DNA of 64,000 bases from Massospora cicadina (GCA_022478985.1 JAKSZP010014448.1:1-64000); one strand, 5' to 3'. Shown: positions 34,711 through 44,810, counted from the first letter of the stretch. A program made the numbers and translations. The notes: generated from the sequence alone by a model not told the origin.

Positions 34711-35914
34711 CCTTGGCTGTTGCATCCTCTGACATTGCCACTATACTATTGGAGGGAGGAAAGACATCCTATGCTGCCTTCAGGCTTCCCTCAACCTAAT
34801 CCATGAAGAAACACCCCTGTGTAACATTTCAAAACAAAGCAACATGGCCCAAGTACTGCATGACTTTAAGCTCATTGTTTGGGATGAGAGCACCATGGCC
34901 ATGTAAGGGAGGATTTGAGTCACTGAGTGTAACCCTCAAAGACATTAGAGCAATGATGGAGTAATGGGGAGTCACTGTGCTTATGGCTGTAGACTTCTGG
35001 CTACAAAACCAGTATTTCCAAGAGGAATTTGAGCTTATGAGGTTAAGGAATGCATCAATACATCATATCTTTGACCACTCATCAGGAAACTCTATATCAG
35101 GAGGAACATGAGGGTCTACAAAAGAATTGATCTTTTTGCTGGGCAATTCAACAAACTCTTACTTAATTTTGGGAATGGGGAATATCCCAATTCTAACGGA
35201 AAGGTGACTATCCCTTCAGGCCTGGGCTCAGTAGTAATGACCCTTGCAGACCTCACAGTCAGGATATACCAAGATATTTTCAATATTAAAGAGCAGCCCA
35301 TGGATTATCTGTGTGAGCAAGCTATTCTGATTACCAAAAATGACAAGGCTGACACCATTAACAACACTTTACTTAACTTATTTGGTGGGGCAGAAATAGT
35401 TTATATATTGTAGACTCAGTATAAAACCAGATGACATGGTACACTACCCTGTGGAGTTCCTCAGCACACTCACCCCTCTTGGATTCCCAGCCCACAAGCT
35501 TCTTCTCAAAGCGGGATCTTCAGTGATGTTGCAGCAGAATCTCAACCCACCAAAACTCTGCAAAGGCACAAGGCTGCAAGTGAAGGTGCTCCACAAAAAT
35601 GTCATTTAGGCCACAGTGTTCACTGGCTGTGCTAAAGGGAAGTCAGTGTTTATACCATGCATACCATCTATATCATCTGGGTACCCCTTTAAGTTCAAGA
35701 GGGTGCAAGCCCCCTCAAGGTCTGCTTTGGTATGACCATCAACAAGTCCCAGGGGCAGTCGCTGAAGGTGGTGGGGATTGACTTGAGGGAGGGTTGCTTC
35801 TCATGTGGGCAGTTCTATGTAGATTGCTCCAGAGTGAGCTCACCCAGCAGCCTGGTGATCCTAGCATCTGAGAGGAGAACCACCAATGTGGTCTACAAAG
35901 AGGTCCTTAAGTAA
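34711..35914 (+). pseudogene. Helitron helicase, motifs II to VI
   Basis: It resumes after B1 with LAVASSDIATILLEGGKTSY, NMAQVLHDFKLIVWDESTM (Walker B, Asp-Glu kept), then LFAGQFNKLLLNFGNGEYP, AILITKNDKADTINNTLLN, GTRLQVKVLHKN, TINKSQGQSLKVVGIDLRE and FYVDCSRVSSPSSLVILAS (motifs V and VI). It ends NVVYKEVLK and a stop near 35914. This is a Pif1-type 5'-3' helicase, the C-terminal half of the Helitron protein. Several frameshifts lie between blocks, but this is the best preserved part of the Helitron. Confidence 0.93.
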
Positions 35915-35990
35915 AGAAAAAGGCTGTAGTTCTCTTTATCACTTTAATCTTTATTTTTTATTTTTTATAAGATGCTATACCTTGACTTTC

Positions 35991-37138
35991 TGTAAGTCTT
36001 GGGGAATGTCCTTTGGCTCTCAATCGCTCCATCTTCCCATTCCTGAATAAGCAGATACCAAAGAGGATGGCGGTACCCCTCATCACTCAGGGTGACCTCG
36101 CTCATGTAGTAGATGAGCGATGGGTAACAGCTTGTCCGCTTCAAATCCCACCCCCAATACCCACACTTACCTTGGCAGAACTATTGTGGGGAATTAGCGA
36201 AATCTGTGCTGAGTTTATTAATTAGAAATCGGTCAGATTAAATTTGGCTGGCAATCTGGCAGATGCGCAGAACTTAACTGGCTGTAAAAGCACAAAGGAT
36301 GAGATATCAGCTGGATTACCCAACGGTTCCAATTCAATTTACAGACCAGTTGAACAAATATTGGGCACTATCAACATAAGTTTGAAGCCCTCAAATAGCA
36401 ATTCAGGTGCTGCACCTGATATGCCACTCTTGACTGAACAAACGATTAAATGACTGAATGTGGGTGGGTTGGCCGTCCCAAACCCGTTCCCAACCAAATG
36501 GATTTGTCCCTATAAGGGATGCCTTGGGGGATTCCCATCGCCCATCAGGCTAAATGCCATCGTGCTAATCATTGGAAACGTAGTTGAGCCCTGTTTCAGA
36601 CATTTGAGGTTGAATTGACAGAGACTCAGCCCACCACTAAATTTTGCAATGTCAGTTCTCAAAGAATAAGCCCCCCAATCCCATACAATGTGCCAGTCAG
36701 GTCGAATTTGTTGGGTCCTGACCCCACCCTGTCACTACCCAATTGACCACTATTTAATCAGTTGCATGGCACTGAGAAAATTGTTGGTCAATTTTCTTAC
36801 TTTTCTTTTCAAATAAAATTTTACCAAAAAAGAAATTTTTATTTGTTTATCTTCCCCCTTAACCGCATCCCAGATGGCATTTCTCTGGTGGTCCATTGCC
36901 CCGCACTTTGGGTGGGCATTACCAATTCTTTTGGTCACCATGGGTCCCTCTGTCACCGATTGGGTCCAGCGAGTACTCCTTACCCTGCTGCTACATCACC
37001 ACTTTATTGTATCACACTTCCCGGCTCCATATCAAGTCACACAGTTGGCAATGCCCCTGGCATTCTGGCTTGCTTTTTGGATGCTCAAGCATCCCAACTG
37101 GCAGGCTGGTCTAAACTTCTTCTGCTGTTTCCATGACA
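35991..37138 (+). repeat. 5' LTR of chromovirus B2
   Basis: 1148 bp, TGTAAGTCTTGGGG to TTCCATGACA; the internal region starts TAATCAACCAACC. The head peptide is fully open here (36013-36225): VPLITQGDLAHVVDERWVTA, PPPIPTLTLAEL, ISEICAEFIN. A TATA-like CCCTATAAGGG lies at about 36508-36518 and ATAAAATTTTACC at about 36815. The hydrophobic ORF fills its last 265 bp. Confidence 0.92.
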
Positions 37139-37302
37139 TAATCAACCAACCATTACTTCCAGCCATTTCCGCCTTGATTTTCAAATTAGGCGCTGCAGTG
37201 GTTACCCTCTCAACTATGAACGACTCTGTTCAAGCCCAGATGGAAGAAATGATTTCTTCCACACTTGTACTCCCAATTTTCGCCCCAGCTAAAAAACCCT
37301 GA
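36874..37302 (+). CDS. Hydrophobic leader ORF of chromovirus B2
   Basis: 142 codons, the longest uninterrupted form of the B-type hydrophobic frame. It starts MAFLWWSIAPHFGWALPILL inside the LTR, has further spans around VLLTLLLHHHFIVSHF and MPLAFWLAFWMLKHPNWQA, and crosses the LTR end at 37138. In the internal region it continues as AISALIFKLGAAVVTLSTMN and VQAQMEEM. The same residues recur in B1, B0 and B3 although these LTRs have diverged. A 97-codon version is in the B2 3' LTR (41710-42003), where it runs into flanking DNA. It could be a membrane-targeting N-terminal part of gag; function unknown. Confidence 0.45.
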   Translation: MAFLWWSIAPHFGWALPILLVTMGPSVTDWVQRVLLTLLLHHHFIVSHFPAPYQVTQLAMPLAFWLAFWMLKHPNWQAGLNFFCCFHDIINQPLLPAISALIFKLGAAVVTLSTMNDSVQAQMEEMISSTLVLPIFAPAKKP

Positions 37303-37403
37303 CCCTGGGTTTGACATAACCACTATCTCTTCAGTCATTCTTAAGTCGGTCAAATCTCCAAATAAACAGAATTCTGCTTATTTCCTTGTCCCTATGAGAA
37401 TCA

Positions 37404-40400
37404 GTGTTGGTCCTCATCATGTGTTTCTTTGAAGCTCTGGTGGATACTGGAGCGGCGGGGAACTTCATGAGCGTCAAGTTGGCACAACAATTAAAATTGG
37501 AAATGGATGTGGGCGCCTCAGTAATGGTGGCCTCATCTGCTTACCAGTCTTCATATGTCATTCGCTGGCCATTACACTTCTCAATCCATCAATATAATTT
37601 CTGCGATCAGTTTTTGGCCATGCCAAACCTGGTATTCCTGGTGATCTTGGGTGTGGGATGGTGGCGTTGACAACATGTGAAGATTCATTTAGAGTCTAAT
37701 ACATTGTCATTTACCAATGATGATTCAGAGGGAGAGTTCCCTTTGATCAACACCCTCAAAAAAATACAAGGAACCAGCTCTATCACTACCTTAGTTACCT
37801 CCGCGGGCATCCCAGCCAATTTCCCTGAAAACCTAATGCAATATCAGGAAATCTTCAATATGGAAAAAGTGGACCATCTGCCAAAACATTCCAGGTATGA
37901 TTGTGGATTTTGAACAACTGTGGAATTGGTGAACATCAACTGTCCGTTGTATCCTCATACAGCGGAGGAAGAAGTTGCACTCAATACCTGGTTGGACAAT
38001 ATGTTAAAAAAAGGCTGGTTGTTCAAAGAAACCTCTCCCATCGCCTCCCCTATTGTATTTGCAAGAAAATTGGATGGATCACTCCGTCCTTGCATAGATT
38101 ACAGTCACCTGAACAAAATATCAGTTACAGATCCCTACCCATTGCCCTTAGAACAGACAATCAGTCAGGCGATTGCCAAATCCTGTGTTTTTTCGAAATT
38201 GGATCTGGTGAACGCTTTCAATCAAATTTGGGTGATGGAAGGCCAGGAATGGTTGACCACAATCCAGACGAGGCGAGGCATTTTTCAATTTTGTGTAATG
38301 CCCTTTGGGTTGAAAAATGCTCCTGCTACATTCCAATGAATGATTGACAACACGTTAGGGGATCTCTGGTTCTCTTGTGCTATTGCATATATTGATGATA
38401 TCCTTGTCCATTCCCCAACCCCTGAACAACATGCTATCAACTTGGAAGCAGTGGTGTCCGCCCTGCATAAAGCAGGGTTGTTCCTCAAAGCTTCCAAGTG
38501 CAAGTTTTATAAGGAAGAGGTTACCTTTCTCAGAAACCTAGTTCTCAAAGAAGGTGTCGCTATCCCTCTCAACAAATTAGATGTGATCTGAGAATGGCCA
38601 ACTCCAACTACACAGAAGCAACTTTGGAGTTTCTTGGGAACTATCATTTTTTTGAAAAAAATTTCTTGCACTTTCTCAGTTGGCCGCTCTGCTCCATCCC
38701 CTCACTGGGAAAAATGTACCATTTTGTTGGACCCCCAAATGTCAGCAGGCTTTCAAATCAATCAAAGAGGTGTTCATGTCTCCTCCCATTTTGAAACACA
38801 CTGATCCCACCAAACTGTATATCATTGCATGTGATGCTTCATTGGTAGCGGTGGGCGCGGTGCTGCTTCAGGACCATGATGGTCTTGAACATTAAGTCAC
38901 TTATTTTTCCCAAAAATTCACTACTATGGAGCAGTCTTGGGCCATCTATGACAAGGAACTGGCGGCTGTTGCATGGGCTTTAACTCATTGGCGATACCTG
39001 TTACAGGGTGCCCATCACAAGCTAACGGTTCACACAGATCATCAGGCTCTCTTGTATTTCCACAAACCTCAAAAATTGGCGCACCGGCAGGCCTGAACCT
39101 ATTGGGACCTGTGTAGTTTCAACTTCAAATATGAATCTATCAAAGGTGCACTCAATGTCCTCCCCGACTTCTTAAGTCATAGCCCTGCTCACTGCCCCTT
39201 GGAATCTGAGGAAGTGGATCTCATTACCATGATTCCTGCCACTCAGATCCTGTTGATTGTTCCCTCCATTGTTTCCTCTTCTGCGTTGTCTCCCGATGAG
39301 CCATTATTAGCCCAAGTGTTGGCCGCTCAAATGGCTTGCCCTGAGGGCATGGAGTTGGTCAAACAGTTGACAAACTCGAGTCCCAAACACTCCCTATATT
39401 CTTTATAAGAGGGGCTCATTTACTTCCGTTCTCATGTGTGGGTTCCCCCCTTCACCCAAAAGTATTCCGCACACCATGATCCTCCCACAGTTGGACACCC
39501 CAGTAACAAGAAATGCATTGATCTGATCAAGCATACCTTCAATTGGGCATGACTGACCAAAGAGGTTCCAGCTTGGATTGCCAATTGTGTTACCTGCACT
39601 AGGGCCAAGTCAGATTGCTCCGGTAAGAATGGCCTCCTACACCCTTTACAGCAGGTGGAAGGTCCGTGGACCTCAGTATCCATAGATTTTATCGTTGATC
39701 TCCCCTGTTCTAATGGGTTCACAGCGATAATGGTGGTGGTAGATTGCTTCACTAAATTCTCCCTTTTTATCCCTTGCACTTCTGTGATTATGTCAGAAGA
39801 AACTGCCCATCTTTTTGTATGACATGTGTTTTTGATGTTTGGTCTCCCCCAGGAAATTGTTAGTGACTGGGGCACTCAGTTTACTGCACACTTTTGGAAT
39901 GAGCTCCTATTGATCCTGAAGATAACCCCCTGTCAATCCATGGCATATCACCCCCAGTCTGATGGTCAGACTGAGCGGGTTAATCAAGTCCTCGAACAAT
40001 ACCTGCATTGCTATGTCACAGCAGCGCAGGATACCTGGTCCGGTGACTTGCCTCTCACTCAATTTGCATACAATAATGGGATACATGCCTCCACGGGGTT
40101 TTCACCATATGAAGCAACGCTGGGCTATAACCCATCATTTTCAGTCAGGTCATGCTTGTGACCTGAAGTTCAAGCTGCCACAGATCATGCTACCCATATT
40201 CATTCAACTCAAGCCTTGGTATGGAACACCTCACCAAAGCAATCAATGACTATAAGTGATTCGCGGACTGTAAGCGCCTTCCAGGTCACAATTTTATGGT
40301 GGGTTCTTACATCATGCTTGATACCTGGCATTTGCAAATTCAAACCCCTTCCCGCAAGTTTGCCAGTAAGCATTTGGGCCCTCACTTAGTGGAGCAAGTA

Positions 40401-40825
40401 TTGGGTAATGGGGCGTTCCACCTGAAGCTTCCTGCACATTGGAAGTGGCACCCAGTCTTCCATGTTTCCCAGTTGTCACCCTTCAAAGGTGTAATTCCCA
40501 CAGACCCAGAACCAATCATTGTCAATAGTGAGGAAGAGGCTGAGGTAGAAGCTATCTTGGCATCTCACAAATCATGGCATTCAGTTCAATATCTCATGGC
40601 CTGGAAAGGATACCCAGCTTATGAAAATAGTTGGGTCAAGGTGTACAATTGTGCAAATTGCATGTCTCTGGTTGAAGCCTTCCACGCATCCCACCCTGAG
40701 GCTCCCCATCCCCCTCAGAAAATTGCAATGATTATGGCTATCAAGCTACCTAAAGCACACAAGAATGTGGCTCTGGCACAATTTCCCAGTGGGGGTGCCA
40801 TTCCTTTGGAAAAAGGAAAGGGTAA
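37404..40825 (+). pseudogene. Chromovirus B2 pol: PR, RT, RNase H, IN, chromodomain
   Basis: Protease VDTGAAGNFMSVKLAQQL at about 37440. RT: SPIVFARKLDGSLRPC, VFSKLDLVNAFNQIWVM, FQFCVMPFGLKNAPATFQ, AIAYIDDILVHS (about 38378-38413). RNase H: IACDASLVAVGAVLLQD and VHTDHQALLYFHKP. Integrase: zinc-finger part (IANCVTCTRAKSD), TSVSIDFIVDLP, IVSDWGTQFTAHFW, YHPQSDGQTERVNQVLEQY. The chromodomain, about 40530-40690, has SVQYLMAWKGYPAYENSW. Only scattered stops break it (37668, 37911, 38337, 38589, 38893, 39094, 39406, 39549, 40159). The last frame (40296-40979) is open from the chromodomain tail through the purine tract into the 3' LTR. Confidence 0.95.
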
Positions 40826-41974
40826 TGTAAGTCTTGGGGAACGTCCTTTGGCTCTTGATTGCTCCATCTTCCCATTCCCAAATAAGAAGATACCAAAGAG
40901 GATGGTGGTACCCCTCATCACTCAGGGTGACCTTGCTCACATAGTAGATGAGCAATGGGTAACAGCTCATCCACTTTGAATCCCACCCCCAATACCCACA
41001 CTTACCTCAGCAGAACTGTTGCAGGGAATTAGCAAAATCTGTGCCAAGTTTATTAATTTGAAATTGGTCAGATTTAATTCAGCTGGCAATCTGGCAGATG
41101 CACAAAACTCAAATGGCTGTAAAAGCATGAAGGATGAGATATTGGCTGGATCACCTGACAGTTCCAATTTAATCTCCAGACCAGTTGAACAAATATTGGG
41201 CACTATTGACATAAGTTTGAAGCCCTCAAATAGCAATTTGGGTGCTGCACCTGATATGCCACTCTTGACCAAATGAACAATTAAATGACTGAGTGCAGGC
41301 GGGTTAGCTATCCCAAACCTGTTCCCAACCAAATGGACCTGTCCCTATAAGGGATAGCCTTGGGGGATTCCCATCACCCATCAGGCTAAATGCCATTGTG
41401 CTAATCATTGGAAACATAGTTGAGCCCTGGTTCAGATATTTGAGGTCAAATTGACAGAGACTCAGCCTACCACCAAATTTTGCAATGTCAGTTCTCAAAG
41501 AATAAGCCCCCCATTCCCAAACAATGTGCCAGTCAGGTCAAATTTGTTGGGTCCTGACCCCACCCTGTCACTACCCAATTGACCACTATTTAATCAGTTG
41601 CATGGCACTGAGAAAATTGTTGGTCAATTTTCTTACTTTTCTTTTCAAATAAAATTTTACCAAAAAAGAAAATTTTATTTATTTATCTTTCCCCTTAACT
41701 GCATCCCAGATGGCATTTCTCTGGTGGTCCATTGCCCCGCACTTCAGGTGGGCATTACCAATTCTTTTGGTCACCATGGGTCCCTCTGTCACCGATTGGG
41801 TCCAGCGAGTACTCCTTACCCTGCTGCTATGTCACCACTTTGTTGTATCACACTTCCCGGCTCCATATCAAGTTGCATGGTTGGCAATGCCCCTGGCATT
41901 CTGGCTTGCTTTTTGGATGCTCAAGCATCCTGACTGGCAGGCTGGTCTAAACTTCTTCTGCCATTTTCATGACA
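40826..41974 (+). repeat. 3' LTR of chromovirus B2
   Basis: 1149 bp, preceded by the purine tract AAAAAGGAAAGGGTAA. The pol frame enters it as GNVSLGERPLALDC and includes the head peptide VPLITQGDLAHIVDEQWVTA before a stop at 40977. Differences from the 5' LTR in the first 160 bp are nearly all transitions, many at CpG. Confidence 0.92.
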
Positions 41975-41979
41975 CTTTC

Positions 41980-42660
41980 ACCTCATCATCTTTTATACAT
42001 TAACAAGCTTTTCTTTACTCAATATATACATATAATATTTTTTATAATAGGGTTGTTTACTTTTGAATACACCTTTGTGAAGTATAAATACTATGCTATC
42101 ATTTGTAAAACCAATTAAGGAATATTAATTGCAAAAACAAAAAGGCTATACCTAGAAGTGCCATAATTTCATCTATATATAATAAATGGGGATAATATAT
42201 TTTATTTGAGGTGGGCCGACCTGGGGACAATACCGCACCGATTAAGGGAAATTGAATGAATGGGAGAGGAGGATAAAATCCGGAAAACCTCCACGCACGG
42301 CGTATGATAAGCCAGGAACTCCATGGACCGCCTTTGTTATTCGCCATCTCGGTTCGGGGCATTGGTGTGCAACGCCAACACAGTCATAATTGTCCCCTAC
42401 CCAAAGTTCCAGTACCGGAATCGAACTCGGGGAGGCAGCGGTAGAGGTCCCTACTCTACCACTTGGGTATCCTCCCCTTGGGGATAATATATTATGATAT
42501 ATAATAATGTTATCATAAGGTATGTTATTACAAAGTAAATCCAGAGTGAGTTCTTAATTATATAGACAAAGGAAGCTGGTCAGAGCTGAGTTAGAATCTT
42601 AAGTGCAAGGCAAGACTCCAGGTGCTAAAATTCTTTTTTATATTGGCCTACTATATAAGA
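41980..42660 (+). other. Helitron 3' untranslated part with a SINE
   Basis: Between the right target duplication of B2 and the Helitron hairpin. No coding sequence; AT-rich, interrupted by SINE S1 at 42202-42478. Its assignment to the Helitron rests on the terminus at 42661-42691. Confidence 0.6.
42202..42478 (-). mobile_element. tRNA-headed SINE (S1), copy 3
   Basis: Same family as 8201 and 10164, minus strand, flanked by TGGGGATAATATATT (42187-42201 and 42479-42493). The B box reads GAGTTCGATTCC here, the usual form. It has more substitutions relative to the other two copies than they have between themselves, with small indels near 42245. Confidence 0.92.
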
Positions 42661-42691
42661 AACCCAGGCGGCGCTGGGTACAATAAGCTAG
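42661..42691 (+). repeat. Helitron 3' terminus: hairpin and CTAG
   Basis: ACCCAG and CTGGGT pair around GCGGCG (42662-42679). This is followed by ACAATAAG and CTAG (42688-42691), then a T. Helitrons end in CTRR with a GC-rich hairpin about 10 nt upstream and insert between A and T, so this fits in every respect. It lies the right way round for the Helitron proteins on its left. Confidence 0.85.
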
Positions 42692-43681
42692 TATTAGATA
42701 AAATAAATAAGATTTATTATAATTTAGAAGTAAAGCGAGGGATTTGCTAGAACCTTTTGACTAGGCTTACTAGTCGAATCTCTCGGAAGGCACATTTGAT
42801 CGATATTATTATTATGCCTGATACCCTGTTATCCGACAATGACATCACAGCATAAGGTAAATAAAATGTTGGAAAATTTCGACTAGCGTCCAGCCACAGG
42901 GCGCATCATGCTTTTGAGCATTTTGCCATAGGGTAAAATGTTTAATCCTTTTTGCACGTAATTTTAGTTAAATCTAACTTGAACTATTCAACCTTCTCAT
43001 TAATTATGAATCTTTTGGTGGTTAATTAATCTATAGTTACCAGTGATTTCTAGGCTTCTTTTCGAAGGTGATGCAGCTGTTGGAGTTTGTGTTTTTATAC
43101 TCTATAAATTGTAGTTCCGAAGATGTGTTCGGCTGTCTGTTTGGTTTTGGAAAAGAACAACGTCGGTACTTTATATTGAGCTCTTTTGCATATAGAGATA
43201 ATCCTTTGGCTTAGTTTTATAAGGACTGGTGATTTACTTTTTTCTTCCGACTTTGTGGGTTTCAACGCTAAAGCTGTTGAAGGATCATTTTTGTTTTAAA
43301 GCTGAATCGGACAAAGCAAACGGTTTGCTTTCAAAAAGGTACGCCATTTAATGATCACGCATCGGCAGGTGCAATATAGATCAAGCTTATAGGGTGATGG
43401 TTGACAACAAATGCCTTTTATTAAAGTTCATATATTCTTTAGGGTATGATGTTGTTTTAAATAGTGATGTCGGGAACTGCTCTGTATTATGTTAAAAGCT
43501 TGTAACTTGCAGTAAGATTGAGAATTTCGCTTCTTGCCGTAATTCTTTTAAACCTTATCGGTATTACCACACAATGCATACATTGTTTTCATGTATTTAG
43601 AACATATAGGATTAAAGGGCCTGCCTTTAAAATTTTTGAATGCTGCAATAATAGTTCTTATTTTAAAAACTCTACAGCACT
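42692..43681. other. Host sequence upstream of SURF1, no gene recognised
   Basis: Base composition is more even than in the flanking repeats and no transposon motif is visible. Short open frames occur (for example 43518-43727), but no homology is recognised. Because introns in SURF1 are under 50 nt, a short upstream exon could be hidden here. Confidence 0.45.
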
Positions 43682-44810
43682 ATGCTTTGCGGCAAAGGAA
43701 ACCGACGTATTCTGGCCACGGTCGTAACTTCTTTGAGAAGGGACTTCATGTTCAAAAGAAAGAAACCCCGGACTACTATAGGGCTTTTTACAGAAACCAT
43801 TGAATCAAATAAACCTAGAGATCCGAAACGTAACCTTAAACTCGCCTTGCTGGGAGCCATTCCGATTCTCACTTTGTACCTGGGCTGTTGGCAAATTCGA
43901 CGACTTGAATGGAAGAGATTTGATTGCAACCATCGAAGCCGCATCAAAGAAGAGGCAATTGTGCTAAACTCACAACTGCTAGAGTAAGTGGTCATGTTTC
44001 TCAACTCAAGTAGTAAGTTCAGAGCTCCCAGAGGAGTGGGAGTATCGGACCTTTCTTGCTCGCGGTGAGTTTATTCACGACAGAGAAATGTTGGTGGGGC
44101 CCCGTTCGTTTGAGGGCCAAGCTGGTTATGCTGTGTTCACCCCATTCCGGCTAGACAATGGGTAGCCATTGTAGCTGGCGAAAACTAAAATGGTATAGAT
44201 ATATAATATTGGTACGAAGGGGCTGGATTTCAAAGGAAATGAGGGATCCTAGAACTCGGGCCAGCAGTTTAGTAATGAAAGCTCCTGGCCGTGCGCTTAA
44301 CCAAGTATAGCTATATGACCCAGTGATTATCAAGGGCCAACTTAGAAGGGGTGAAAGGGTATACTTTTTACAACAGCTTTTCATGAAGTTAGGCCAATGC
44401 CTTCACCCCCACCAACCTTCCTGAAAGCAACCGATGGTATTATGCGAACGTTCAAGAGATGGCGCAGTTCACTGGTTCCCTGCCTATCCTTCTTGAGGCA
44501 ATCACCGGTAATTTAAGTTTGAAGCAAGAACCTCAGTTGACTTTATTAAGATGAATCTCAAAGTAAGCTGTCATTGTTGATTGCGGAGGGTACCCCTGTT
44601 CCACGGCCTCCTGAGGTCCCGCTCCCTAATAACCACGCCCAGTATGCTTTTGTTTGGTAAGATGGTTTGAGTAGGGTTCGCTCCTATTCATCAGGATTTA
44701 GGCTCTCTCTCGCCTTTTTAACAACCATAATGACCATCATGCTTGCTCGAAGCGGTGGCCCACGGCTTCCCACTGCAAACCGCCACACTCTTGCTAAACG
44801 TAACGCATAG
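43682..44810 (+). CDS. SURF1/SHY1 cytochrome c oxidase assembly factor, seven exons
   Basis: Inner-membrane mitochondrial protein needed to assemble the COX1 module of complex IV. Exons 43682-43983, 44018-44161, 44199-44271, 44311-44358, 44393-44507, 44551-44656 and 44702-44810 join to 897 nt (298 aa), near the usual 300. The first membrane span is LALLGAIPILTLYLGCWQIR; then REMLVGPRSFEGQAGYAVF, ILVRRGWISKEMRDPRTR, AFTPTNLPESNRWYY, and the C-terminal signature RPPEVPLPNNHAQYAFVW just before span two (LSLAFLTTIMTIML). The six introns are 34, 37, 39, 34, 43 and 45 nt, all GT-AG, and each keeps the frame. The first Met is chosen because a stop lies just upstream; an extra 5' exon or the Met at 43749 is possible. 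In exon 1, just after WK, a neighbouring frame fits the family better. Confidence 0.85.

Larger units (their letters stand above)
35991..41974 (+). mobile_element. Chromovirus B2, complete but gag-deleted
   Basis: 5984 bp with LTRs 35991-37138 and 40826-41974 and the 5 bp duplication CTTTC (35986-35990 and 41975-41979). It lies in the 3' untranslated part of the Helitron. Compared with B1, the gag region is missing: the leader frame goes almost at once to the block preceding protease (about 37290-37400). Its pol is the best preserved in the window and its LTRs are shorter than those of B1. Confidence 0.95.
16246..42691 (+). mobile_element. Large autonomous-type Helitron, decayed and multiply interrupted
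   Basis: One Helitron reading left to right. Its order is OTU protease, cysteine-rich finger, Helitron-like N domain, HUH/Y2 Rep, Pif1-type helicase, and a 3' hairpin with CTAG at 42688-42691. Five LTR insertions with 5 bp duplications (18548, 19177, 21138, 27285, 35991) and one SINE (42202) break it. Taking them out leaves about 5.3 kb whose protein segments join in the expected order with no other large gap. The 5' end is not resolved. All coding segments have stops and frameshifts, so it is dead. Confidence 0.9.

Noticed and set aside
43984..44400. SURF1 as a pseudogene with stops and frameshifts
   Set aside because: I first read it this way, but every stop and shift after exon 1 disappears when six GT-AG introns of 34-45 nt are removed, leaving one frame of 897 nt.
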